From positions 744,001 through 808,000 of the forward strand of contig NZ_OY762614.1 of assembly GCF_963666145.1 (NCBI RefSeq): 64,000 nucleotides of DNA, given 5' to 3'. Of the stretch, positions 44,081-52,475 are shown one piece after another. How positions within the stretch are numbered: position 1 is the first letter of the stretch; every line of letters starts with the position of its first letter. Source of the stretch: an uncultured Desulfobacter sp. (lineage in GTDB: Bacteria > Desulfobacterota > Desulfobacteria > Desulfobacterales > Desulfobacteraceae). The notes under the pieces were generated by a model. The model saw nothing but the letters and a program-made list of their open reading frames with translations. It was not told the origin of the DNA and did no database searches. A program made the position numbers and the translations under genes.

Positions 44081-44833
44081 ATGATTGAAGAAATATTTTC
44101 CTCCGGACATTCATTTATTCACAGAACTGATCCCAGATGCAGGGTGTTTGCAGCGGCCCTGCTGTGTTTTGTCATTGCCCTGGGTCATACAATCCCCATG
44201 CTGTGGACAGGACTCGGCCTTTCTATGATCCTGGTACTATGGGCACGTTTAAACCTTATCCTGGTATTCAGGCGTCTGCTTGTCATCTGGGGATTCCTGC
44301 TTTTTTTGTGGGCTGTTTTACCCTTTACCTATGAGGGAGACGTGGTCTGGCGAATGGGAAAACTGGGTGCCACCCGACAGGGCATTGACCTGTGCACGGC
44401 AATCAGCATCAAATCCAATGCCATTCTGCTGGTGTTCATTTCCCTGGTCACCACCATGAATTTCAGCACCCTGGGGTATGTCTTGAATTTTTTTAAGATT
44501 CCCCGAAAACTTGTGCACCTGCTCCTGCTGACATACCGATATATTTTTGTTATTGAGCAGGAGTACAGGCGCTTGGTCCGGGCGGCAAAACTGCGCAGTT
44601 TTCGTCCCGGGACCAATATGCACACCTACCAGACCTATGCCTATCTGTGCGGCATGCTGTTTGTCCGGGCATCGGCCAGGGCCCAAAGGGTTTACAATGC
44701 CATGAAATGCAGGGGATTTGCAGGACGATTTTCCTGTCTGCATGAATTTGCCCTTTCCCCTGCAGACAAAATATGGACTTTAGCGGTTTTTTGTGCCACC
44801 GCCAGCCTGATTTATATGGAGATCAATTTATGA
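44081..44833 (+). CDS. cbiQ: CbiQ-type transmembrane component of the nickel importer
   Basis: A 250-residue inner-membrane protein with five to six helices. It couples the substrate-binding CbiM to the ATPase. The coupling helices contain the family's Ala-Arg-Gly-like pattern in its late cytoplasmic part (RAAKLRSFRPG and YNAMKCRGFAG). Its stop overlaps the ATG of cbiO. Confidence 0.9.
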   Translation: MIEEIFSSGHSFIHRTDPRCRVFAAALLCFVIALGHTIPMLWTGLGLSMILVLWARLNLILVFRRLLVIWGFLLFLWAVLPFTYEGDVVWRMGKLGATRQGIDLCTAISIKSNAILLVFISLVTTMNFSTLGYVLNFFKIPRKLVHLLLLTYRYIFVIEQEYRRLVRAAKLRSFRPGTNMHTYQTYAYLCGMLFVRASARAQRVYNAMKCRGFAGRFSCLHEFALSPADKIWTLAVFCATASLIYMEINL

Positions 44834-45543
44834 CCACATCCCAACCCATCCTGCGCCTTAAAAACATCTGTTTCAGCTACCCGGGTCAGGGCCGGGTGTT
44901 AGACCATCTAAGCCTTGAGATCAACCCCGGGGACCGAATCGGGTTAGTGGGTCCCAACGGCAGTGGAAAAACCACCTTGTTTCATATTATTATGGGGTTG
45001 ATTGCACCCTCTTCGGGGACCATTGAATTTTTCGGGAAACCTGTAAAAAACGAAAAAGATTTCCGGGAGGTTTACAAAAAAGTGGGCCTGATGTTCCAGG
45101 ATGCCGATGACCAGCTGTTCAGCCCGACGGTTCTGGAGGATGTGGCCTTTGGGCCACTTAATTTGGGCAGATCAAAAGCCGAGGCCAAAAGCATTGCCCA
45201 ATACACCCTGGAACGGTTGGGCATCGCTCACTTTGAAAATCGGGTGACCCACAAACTGTCCGGCGGGGAAAAGCGGCTGGTTGCTCTGGCCACGGTGCTT
45301 TCCATGGAGCCGGAACTCCTGCTTTTAGACGAACCCAGCACAGGACTTGATGAAAAAACAAAAGCCATTCTGATTGAAGTATTGAACCGCCTTGACCTCT
45401 CCTACATCCTGATCTCCCATGAAGGTGAGTTTATGTCACAGGTTACCGATACCATGTTCATGATGGAAAAGGGTCAGTTGACAAAAGATGCCCATATTCA
45501 CAGCTACATTCATACACATCCCAACCCCGGGCAGCGCCATTGA
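44830..45543 (+). CDS. cbiO: CbiO-type ATPase of the nickel importer
   Basis: A 237-residue ABC ATPase that powers nickel/cobalt uptake. Walker A GPNGSGKTTLFHII, the signature LSGGEKRLVALA and Walker B LLLLDEPSTGLDEKT are all intact. The ATG at 44830 overlaps the cbiQ stop (ATGA). Last gene of the operon; after it comes a 185-base gap before the TRAP genes. Confidence 0.95.
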   Translation: MTTSQPILRLKNICFSYPGQGRVLDHLSLEINPGDRIGLVGPNGSGKTTLFHIIMGLIAPSSGTIEFFGKPVKNEKDFREVYKKVGLMFQDADDQLFSPTVLEDVAFGPLNLGRSKAEAKSIAQYTLERLGIAHFENRVTHKLSGGEKRLVALATVLSMEPELLLLDEPSTGLDEKTKAILIEVLNRLDLSYILISHEGEFMSQVTDTMFMMEKGQLTKDAHIHSYIHTHPNPGQRH

Positions 45544-45728
45544 TTTTTTGCCTGTAACGACATTGACCATTCACATTTTCACCATCACAGGCCACCTTAT
45601 ACGAGAATACAAAAAATGAAAATTATTGCATGAATGGTCATGTCAGTCTATAGTTACGGATTTGTGAATAGTATCAGCTATGAAGAAAACTATAGGAAAT
45701 TGTCATACAAAAAGGAAGGGAAAGAAAC

Positions 45729-46793
45729 TTGAATAAAATCATTCGTTTTTTTGCAATCATATCATTGACATCTTGCCTGGCCCTGGGATTCACCACCCAG
45801 GTTTTTGCTAAAAATATTCTACTGAAAGTACCCTGCTCGGTACCGTTCAGCGTACCAATTCTGGGCCAGGATATTGTGGGCACCATTGCCGACACCATCA
45901 ACAAATCCTCCAACGGCACACTGAAAGTCAAACTCTATGCGCCCGGCAAACTTGTGCCGTCCCTGGAGGTGCTTGATGCGGTCAGTTCGGGTAAAACCAA
46001 TGCCGGATATACGGCCGCATTTTACTATGCGGGCAAGAACCCTGCCAGTGTCCTTTTCAGCACCTTTCCCTTTGGACCGACGCCGGAAGAGTATATTGCC
46101 TGGTATTATTACGGCAACGGCCTAAAACTCTACCAGGAGATGTATGACTACTATGGATATAACGTCAAGGTGCTGCCGGCCGGCATCATCAGTGCCGAAA
46201 CTTCGGGCTGGTTCACCAAGCCCATTGAAAAGGTTGAAGATCTTAAAGGGATTAAGATGCGGATTTCCGGCCTTGGCGGTCAAGTGTTGACCAAGCTGGG
46301 TGTCTCCGTCACCATGCTTCCGGCAGGTGAAATTTTCCAGGCCCTGGAAAAAGGGCTGATCGATGCCACGGAATTTTCCATGCCCGTGTGCGATGCGCCT
46401 CTGGGCTTTTATAAAGTGGCCAAATACAACTACTACCCCGGCTGGCATCAGCCTTCAACCGTCCAGGAACTGTTGATCAACAAGGAGACCTGGAATGCCA
46501 TGGATGAATCCCAGCAAACCCTGATCGAAACTGCCTGCATGGCGGCCACCCTGAAATCCCTGGCCCTGAGCAACGGCATGCAGGGTAAAATCATCAAGGA
46601 AAACGCGGAAAAGCATGGGGTAAAAAACCTGTACTGGTCCGATGAGATGCTGGCGGCCTTTGAAGCGGCCTGGAAAGAGGTGGTTGCGGAGGAGATAGCC
46701 AAAGACCCCATGTTCAAAAAAACCTGGGAAGACCTGGAACAGTTCAGGGCCGAATATAAAAAATGGGCTGATGTGGGATTTTTACCCCGGTAA
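45729..46793 (+). CDS. dctP: TRAP transporter substrate-binding protein (DctP)
   Basis: A 354-residue periplasmic binding protein. The signal peptide is cleaved near QVFAKN; the body has the DctP fold, with SETSGWFTKPIEKVEDLKG and LGVSVTMLPAGEIFQALEKG as typical motifs. It feeds a small organic acid to the membrane subunits encoded next. The start is TTG at 45729 after a strong AGGAAGGGA site. The ligand (dicarboxylate or another acid) is unknown. Confidence 0.93.
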   Translation: MNKIIRFFAIISLTSCLALGFTTQVFAKNILLKVPCSVPFSVPILGQDIVGTIADTINKSSNGTLKVKLYAPGKLVPSLEVLDAVSSGKTNAGYTAAFYYAGKNPASVLFSTFPFGPTPEEYIAWYYYGNGLKLYQEMYDYYGYNVKVLPAGIISAETSGWFTKPIEKVEDLKGIKMRISGLGGQVLTKLGVSVTMLPAGEIFQALEKGLIDATEFSMPVCDAPLGFYKVAKYNYYPGWHQPSTVQELLINKETWNAMDESQQTLIETACMAATLKSLALSNGMQGKIIKENAEKHGVKNLYWSDEMLAAFEAAWKEVVAEEIAKDPMFKKTWEDLEQFRAEYKKWADVGFLPR

Positions 46794-46799
46794 TTTATT

Positions 46800-47309
46800 G
46801 TGAATACACTTGTCAATATCATTGAAAAGACCATTATCCGCATCGGCAAGGCCGTATCCTGGGTCAATGTCCTGCTGATCCTGGTTATCCTGATCCAGGT
46901 GGTGATGCGATACCTGTTCTCCTTCAGCTCCGTGAAGCTTGAAGAACTGCAGTGGCATCTGTATGCCGTGGGTATTATGGTGGGCCTCTCCTATGCCCTG
47001 ACCGAAAACACACATGTGCGCCTGGATTTGCTCCACGGCAGATTTCGAAAGAAAACCCGGGCATGGATTGATATCATCGGATTGATTGTGCTCGTACTGC
47101 CCTGGTGTTACGTGATCCTCTACCACGGCTTTGATTTTGTGGCCGCCTCGTGGCGGGTCAAAGAAGCATCGGCCTCTCCCACAGGGTTGAGTTGTTATTA
47201 CATTATAAAATCCGTGATTCCCATAAGCTTTGGCCTGCTGACGCTTTCGGCGTTGGCCCGTATTTTAAAACAGATTCTGGTGATTGCCGGAAAAGAGGTG
47301 GCCCCATGA
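46800..47309 (+). CDS. dctQ: TRAP transporter small membrane subunit (DctQ)
   Basis: A 169-residue inner-membrane protein with four helices, starting at GTG 46800. It contains the family pattern SVKLEELQWHLYAVGIMVGLSY. It pairs with DctM. Confidence 0.9.
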   Translation: MNTLVNIIEKTIIRIGKAVSWVNVLLILVILIQVVMRYLFSFSSVKLEELQWHLYAVGIMVGLSYALTENTHVRLDLLHGRFRKKTRAWIDIIGLIVLVLPWCYVILYHGFDFVAASWRVKEASASPTGLSCYYIIKSVIPISFGLLTLSALARILKQILVIAGKEVAP

Positions 47310-48691
47310 CCCATGAAGACATCCTGGTCATTGCCATGATGGCCTCATTTATCGGGCTGCTGTTCACAGGTTTTCCCATTGCTCTTATTCTAGGCGGGGT
47401 ATCTATCCTCTTTGCCGGCATCGGTTATGTTTCCGACCTTTATTTTGGCACCATGACCGGCCTGGATTTCATGTCCATCGGCATGGAGGTCAACCGGATC
47501 TTTGCCATCATGGACAACTGGATCATGGTGGCCCTGCCCATGTTTATCTTCATGGGCCTGATGCTGGACCGATCCGGCATAGCCGAACATATGATGCAAA
47601 ATATCCAACTTTTGTTCGGCAGGGTCCGGGGCGGGCTTGCCATCACGGTCACGCTCATCGGCATTATCCTTGCGGCCAGCACCGGCATCATCGGGGCCTC
47701 GGTGGTTCTGTTGGGACTGTTATCCATGCCGGTGATGCTCAACCAGGGATACTCCAAACCCCTGGCCTGCGGCACCATCTGCGGTGCAGGCACCTTGGGA
47801 ATCCTTATCCCACCCTCCATTATGCTGGTCATGATGGCGGACAGACTGGGGGTTCCCGTGGGGGATCTGTTCATGGGCGCGCTGTTCCCCGGCCTTGTAC
47901 TAGCAGCCCTTTATATGGTTTATATTCTTGTTCTGGCCTGGATTTCCCCCCAAAAAGCCCCCCTGGTACCGAACCAGCCGGACCTAACCTGGAAACTTGT
48001 GGGCTCAGCCCTGAAAACCTGTATACCGCCGATGATCTTGGTATTTGCCGTTCTGGGCACCATATCATTCGGCATGGCAACGCCCACCGAAGCCAGCGGA
48101 ATCGGGGCTTTAGGCGGCCTGATCCTCACCATTGTCAACGGCCGGTTCAATTTCAAGGTGTTGAAAGAAGTGGTCCACCAGACCTTCAGCATCACGGCCT
48201 ATATTTTTGCCATTGTCATCGGGGCCACCTGTTTTGCCCTGGTATTGCGGGAACTGGGCGGTGACGCTCTGGTGGAAGAGACCCTGACAAGTCTGCCCTT
48301 CGGGCCTTACGGCATTGTGGCTTTTATCCTTGGGATTGTATTTTTCCTGGGATTTTTCCTGGACTGGATTGAAATCACCCTGATCATCCTGCCCCTGCTG
48401 GCACCGGTCGTCCCGTCCCTGGGCATAGATCTTGGCATCTGGCCCAACATAGACAACCCCACCCTGATCTGGTTCGCCATCCTGGTGGCCGTGGTGCTGC
48501 AAACCTCGTTTCTCACGCCCCCGGTGGGATTTGCCATATTTTATCTGCGGGGGGTATGTCCACCCGAAGTGAAGCTGAAGCATCTATACAAAGGTGTGAT
48601 TCCATTTATTATCCTCCAGCTCATTGGCCTTGCCCTCATTGTGATCTGGCCTCAAATCATTCTGTGGCTGCCTTCGGTTGCCTATCAATAA
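47306..48691 (+). CDS. dctM: TRAP transporter large permease (DctM)
   Basis: A 461-residue inner-membrane permease with about twelve helices, sodium-coupled. Family motifs include MFIFMGLMLDRSGIA and the GTLGILIPPSIMLV loop. The ATG at 47306 overlaps the dctQ stop (ATGA); a longer reading frame from 47150 is not used. Confidence 0.93.
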   Translation: MTHEDILVIAMMASFIGLLFTGFPIALILGGVSILFAGIGYVSDLYFGTMTGLDFMSIGMEVNRIFAIMDNWIMVALPMFIFMGLMLDRSGIAEHMMQNIQLLFGRVRGGLAITVTLIGIILAASTGIIGASVVLLGLLSMPVMLNQGYSKPLACGTICGAGTLGILIPPSIMLVMMADRLGVPVGDLFMGALFPGLVLAALYMVYILVLAWISPQKAPLVPNQPDLTWKLVGSALKTCIPPMILVFAVLGTISFGMATPTEASGIGALGGLILTIVNGRFNFKVLKEVVHQTFSITAYIFAIVIGATCFALVLRELGGDALVEETLTSLPFGPYGIVAFILGIVFFLGFFLDWIEITLIILPLLAPVVPSLGIDLGIWPNIDNPTLIWFAILVAVVLQTSFLTPPVGFAIFYLRGVCPPEVKLKHLYKGVIPFIILQLIGLALIVIWPQIILWLPSVAYQ

Positions 48692-48701
48692 TAGTTCTTT
48701 A

Positions 48702-48736
48702 ATGAGAGAGCTCAATTAGCCATTGGGTTCTCTCAT
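48702..48736 (+). terminator. Terminator of the TRAP operon
   Basis: 8-bp stem ATGAGAGA (48702-48709) with TCTCTCAT (48729-48736), followed by AATTTTTGG. Confidence 0.7.
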
Positions 48737-48782
48737 AATTTTTGGGGACTGAATCTGGATACCCATAAGCCATGCTCAACCC

Positions 48783-48974
48783 ATGATCGTCAGAGGGACC
48801 TGCACCCAGGAATTGAATTTTGACCGAAAAATCATTTTTATGTCCAGGTATACCGCTGATGAGATCGGGCACCGGGGCGTTTTGTATGACGGCGTCAATT
48901 TTATATCAAAACCATTTTCTAAACGTGATATTGCCGTTAAAGTTCACGAGACACTGCATGAGAGTGCAGGATGA
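48783..48974 (+). pseudogene. Remnant of a response-regulator receiver domain
   Basis: The last 50 codons of this 63-codon frame match the C-terminal end of receiver domains at the tail of hybrid kinases: KIIFMSRYTADEIGH, GVLYDGVNFISKPFSKRDIAVKV with the conserved KPF lysine. The first half with the phospho-acceptor Asp is absent, and in-frame stops lie upstream (TGA near 48750). No promoter or ribosome site supports expression. It looks like what is left of a deleted hybrid kinase or regulator gene. Confidence 0.7.
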
Positions 48975-48988
48975 TTACCCGATTGCAA

Positions 48989-49762
48989 TCAGGAAAAAAA
49001 CAGCAGTTTGAGGGCAAAGACCAACACCGTGATATTGACCAGTTTTTTAATCCAGTCATGGCCTTTGGCAACGGCAAGCTTGGGCCCCAGTGCCCCGCCG
49101 ATGGCATTGCCCGCAGCAAGGCTTAAACCTAAAAGAAAATTCACTTCACCGTGATAGATGAACACCCCTAAGGCAACGCCTGTATACACAAAAATCACAA
49201 AGACCTTCACCGCATTGATGCGCACCAGATCCATGCCATGGGCCAGTAATACGGCAATGATGATAAACCCCACACCGGCCTGGACAAACCCGCCGTATAT
49301 TCCCACAAAGAAAAAGGAGACCGCCAGCACAATTTTACGAACTGTGCTAAAAGCGATATCCTGTTGCCGGATGCGTTTCATGGGATCCACAGCAGTGAAA
49401 ATCAAAACACCGATCATGATACCGGCCAGAACCCGGTTAAACACGGCGTCATTCATACTGACGGCAAGACTTGCCCCAAACCAGCTGCCGATGAGCGCAG
49501 GCGGGGTACATAACAGCGCCAGACCAAGCGGTAAAACCCCGCGTTTTTTAAATCCGAGAACGGCAAAAAGATCCTGACAGAAGATTGCGATACGATTGGT
49601 ACCGTTGGCCACGGTACTGCCAAGCCCCATAAAAATAAGCAGGGGCAGGGTCAGCAAAGACCCGCCCCCTGCCAGAACATTAAGAATTCCTGCCACAATC
49701 CCCACAATAAATAACAGGGGCATTTGCCAGTAATAGATTAAACTTAAATTTTCAATACCCAT
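48989..49762 (-). CDS. TauE/SafE-type sulfite or organosulfonate permease
   Basis: A 257-residue inner-membrane protein of the TauE/SafE (TSUP) family, with about eight helices in two similar halves, each carrying an N-terminal GGxL-like motif (AGGGSLLTLPLLIFMGL; GVGFIIIAVLL). Members export sulfite, sulfoacetate or related anions. In a sulfur-metabolising anaerobe this is plausible, but the substrate is unknown. It is 15 bases from the OadB-type gene and may share its transcript. Confidence 0.85.
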   Translation of the reverse strand: MGIENLSLIYYWQMPLLFIVGIVAGILNVLAGGGSLLTLPLLIFMGLGSTVANGTNRIAIFCQDLFAVLGFKKRGVLPLGLALLCTPPALIGSWFGASLAVSMNDAVFNRVLAGIMIGVLIFTAVDPMKRIRQQDIAFSTVRKIVLAVSFFFVGIYGGFVQAGVGFIIIAVLLAHGMDLVRINAVKVFVIFVYTGVALGVFIYHGEVNFLLGLSLAAGNAIGGALGPKLAVAKGHDWIKKLVNITVLVFALKLLFFS

Positions 49763-49777
49763 GTTTTTATCGGGGCA

Positions 49778-50905
49778 CTAAACCATCAGGCTCCAGAGGA
49801 CACCTGCGGCAATGGCTGAACCGATAACGCCGGAAACATTAGGGGCCATGGCATGCATGAGCAGAAAATTGGTCGGATCTTCCCGCTGTCCTACAATATG
49901 TACAACCCGCGCGGAGTCGGGCACGGCCGAGACACCCGCAGCCCCGAGCAGGGGATTGATCTTCTTTTTTAGAAACAGATTCATGAACTTGGCAAATAAG
50001 AGTCCGCAGGCAGTTGCAATGGCAAAGGAAAGTGCGCCCAATACAAAAATTTTCACGGAACTCTGGGTCAAAAAGACGTCTCCCTGGGTGGATGCCCCCA
50101 CGGTAATTCCCAAAAGAATAGTACAGATATCAATCAATGCAGTTCGCGCCGTAGCAGCCAGACGTTCGGTCACCACAGCTTCCTTAAGAAGATTGCCAAA
50201 GCACAGCATGCCCAAAAGCGGCAGCGCGGCAGGTGCCAGAAAACAGCAAAGCAGAAAAGCGACGACCGGAAATATTATTCTTTCGCGCTTGGTGACCTGG
50301 CGTGGGTCTTCCATCCGGATAAGCCGTTCTTGGCGCGTGGTTAAAAGCTTCATAATGGGGGGCTGAATAACCGGCACAAGTGCCATGTAACTGTAGGCCG
50401 CTACGGCTATGGGGCCAATAAGTTCCGGGGCCAGCTTGGCGGTCAGGAAAATAGCCGTGGGGCCGTCTGCCCCGCCGATAATACCGATGGCAGCAGCCTC
50501 CTTGGGAAGAAACCCCAAAGCCAATGCCCCCAGAAACGTAAGAAAAACGCCCATCTGGGCGGCAGCCCCCAAAAGCATAAGCACAGGCCTAGCCAGAAGC
50601 GTTGAAAAGTCTGTCATGGCACCGATGCCAAGGAATATCAAAGGCGGATATATGCCCTGGGTCACCCCAAAATACAGGTAATGCAGCACCGAATTATTTT
50701 CATAAATGCCAAGACCCAGCCCCTTAAAGATAGGGATATTCCCCACGAGCATGCCAAATCCGATGGGAACCAGCAATAGAGGTTCGTAATCTTTTGCAAT
50801 GCCTAAAAATATAAAGATCACGCCAACGATGATCATAATAATGTTTCGGTAATCGCACAGATAAAACCCGGTGTTCTGAAAAAAGTCTAAGAATAAAGTT
50901 TCCAT
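49778..50905 (-). CDS. oadB: Sodium-pumping decarboxylase beta subunit (OadB/GcdB-like)
   Basis: A 375-residue inner-membrane protein with about nine helices, the sodium channel of biotin-dependent decarboxylases such as oxaloacetate or glutaconyl-CoA decarboxylase. The family motifs GGADGPTAIFL and the NPLLGAAGVSAVPDSARVVH stretch, which carry the Na+/H+ pathway residues, are present. The carboxyltransferase (alpha) subunit and a biotin carrier are not encoded nearby. It is followed by TauE and preceded by an OadG-like gene. Confidence 0.9.
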   Translation of the reverse strand: METLFLDFFQNTGFYLCDYRNIIMIIVGVIFIFLGIAKDYEPLLLVPIGFGMLVGNIPIFKGLGLGIYENNSVLHYLYFGVTQGIYPPLIFLGIGAMTDFSTLLARPVLMLLGAAAQMGVFLTFLGALALGFLPKEAAAIGIIGGADGPTAIFLTAKLAPELIGPIAVAAYSYMALVPVIQPPIMKLLTTRQERLIRMEDPRQVTKRERIIFPVVAFLLCCFLAPAALPLLGMLCFGNLLKEAVVTERLAATARTALIDICTILLGITVGASTQGDVFLTQSSVKIFVLGALSFAIATACGLLFAKFMNLFLKKKINPLLGAAGVSAVPDSARVVHIVGQREDPTNFLLMHAMAPNVSGVIGSAIAAGVLWSLMV

Positions 50906-50970
50906 TGGTTTGTTGTTTCTTTCAATTTCCCATGGTCGTCAAAAAAATTAATAGTCAGTCTTAATGAAGT

Positions 50971-51435
50971 CTAAGAAGTGGTACGGATGAATGTATCTTC
51001 ATCCCATGTGAAATACCCCTGTTCATCCGCACACAGAATGCCCGATTTAATCAAAAGGGAGATATTGGCATGGGGGTCGTTAAGACCGGAGAGTTCAGCC
51101 ATGCGCAAGAGCTTTGGCAAAGCGATCACATCACCCATGTTCTGTGCCAAAAGGTTATACTGACGGCATACCTGTTTTTGCCTTTCTGTGAGCACCATTA
51201 CTGTTTTTTTGGGGGCCGCCTTGGTTGCAGATTCAGACTTTGCCGCAAAAATTCTTTTTATTTTTGCGGGGTCATCATACAGGGCCACCAGCTTATGAAG
51301 CTGGGAAATCAGGGCGGACAGCGTCACCAACCCTATGAACACAATTGTGATACCCACAACTGATATGGCCCACCCGTTGTGGGCGGTTATGGCCTCAAAC
51401 CCATAAAGAACGCCGACAGCGTCAACTCCATTCAA
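50971..51435 (-). CDS. OadG-like gamma subunit with an extra C-terminal domain
   Basis: A 154-residue protein. One membrane helix (about 20-45, AISVVGITIVFIGLVTLSALI) fits the anchor of OadG. The usual OadG then ends soon after, but here a further domain of about 80 residues follows (VMVLTERQKQVCRQYNLL, LPKLLRMAELSGLNDPHANISLLIKSGILCADEQGYFTWD) that resembles a winged-helix fold. The role of this domain is unknown. It precedes oadB by 65 bases. Confidence 0.75.
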   Translation of the reverse strand: MNGVDAVGVLYGFEAITAHNGWAISVVGITIVFIGLVTLSALISQLHKLVALYDDPAKIKRIFAAKSESATKAAPKKTVMVLTERQKQVCRQYNLLAQNMGDVIALPKLLRMAELSGLNDPHANISLLIKSGILCADEQGYFTWDEDTFIRTTS

Positions 51436-51565
51436 AACACACCTCTTTTTTATTAATCTTTAATATGAACGCCACAATACACAACTAAAATTATTTCACA
51501 TTTCGTTATTGAGTCAGCCTGAATATTGATAAAAGGCCAGGTCATCCCATGGCTGCTATTGAGTT

Positions 51566-52006
51566 TTAAATAACGCCTGTTTCGGTAGAATTTGAACAAA
51601 AGGGGACTTTTTCATTGCAGAACTGCTGCCAGCCATCCAAAATCGAGGCTGCCGCCTGGGTGTCTTGACATGTCAGATCAAGAATTTCCCCGCAGGGTAC
51701 GACCCAGACGGTCCCTTTTTCCAACGCCGTGATTGTGGCCGCATTTATTCCATTGCGACTCACCATTGACAAGCCTGCAAAATCCCCAGGGCTGATGAAC
51801 ACCGCCGCCCTGCCCTCTTCCATGGCCACAAGCAAAGAGCCTTCTTCCAGAAGAAAGAAAAACTGAGCACCATGACCTGCCCGGGCCAACACTTCACCCG
51901 GCATAACCGACCACCTTGAAAACAATGGAACAAGGGTGTCAATATCCTGGTCATCAAGGCCCCTAAAAATAATAGATTTTGATAAGCATGCTGCAGAACT
52001 GTCCAT
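51566..52006 (-). CDS. Cyclic-nucleotide-binding domain protein
   Basis: A 146-residue protein consisting of a single Crp-type ligand-binding domain (IFRGLDDQDIDTLVPLF, VMPGEVLARAGHGAQFFFLLEEGSLLV, SPGDFAGLSMVSRNGINAATI). There is no helix-turn-helix, so it is not a transcription factor by itself; it may sense cAMP or another ligand and act on a partner. The start at 52006 follows an AAGGAGG site; an in-frame TTG further upstream (52066) is less likely. It stands alone. Confidence 0.8.
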   Translation of the reverse strand: MDSSAACLSKSIIFRGLDDQDIDTLVPLFSRWSVMPGEVLARAGHGAQFFFLLEEGSLLVAMEEGRAAVFISPGDFAGLSMVSRNGINAATITALEKGTVWVVPCGEILDLTCQDTQAAASILDGWQQFCNEKVPFCSNSTETGVI

Positions 52007-52475
52007 ACGCCTCCTTAAATTATCATTGGAGTTTGAAGCAAGCTCCCTTCGAGAAAGAGTATTCAAGCATATTTTACAAATTCTGTCGAGTTCAAAACAC
52101 CCGATCCCGGGCCGTTATATGTAAAAGAATTGTCGTAGACTTAAACGCACCCATGGCACCGAAACAGACACCAAACCTATTTAAAACCACAAAATAGTAG
52201 AAATGTTGATGTGTAATGCTTTGGCACACCTTCTTCATCGTTTAAAACAAATCGATTCAAAACATCAGGCCTACAACCAAAGTTCTCTTCACATTAAATC
52301 TTTGTTAAAATATTAATTATATTAAAAAATATCTATTATATTAAATAGTTATAATTATAGATAGCACCATCGCATTTGACAAAATACATTGAATACTATA
52401 TATAGAACACGAATAGAAAATACATTTAAATATAGCGCAAGACCACTTTGGTCAGCGCAGAAAGAAGAACTACTT
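52007..52475. other. Divergent AT-rich region before the glycine betaine importer
   Basis: About 470 bases. It contains a promoter toward proV (separate entry). No repeat or RNA gene seen. Confidence 0.5.
52376..52404 (+). promoter_or_regulatory. Sigma-70-type promoter of proVWX
   Basis: TTGACA (52376-52381), 17-base spacer, TATATA (52399-52404). The proV ATG is at 52476. Confidence 0.7.
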
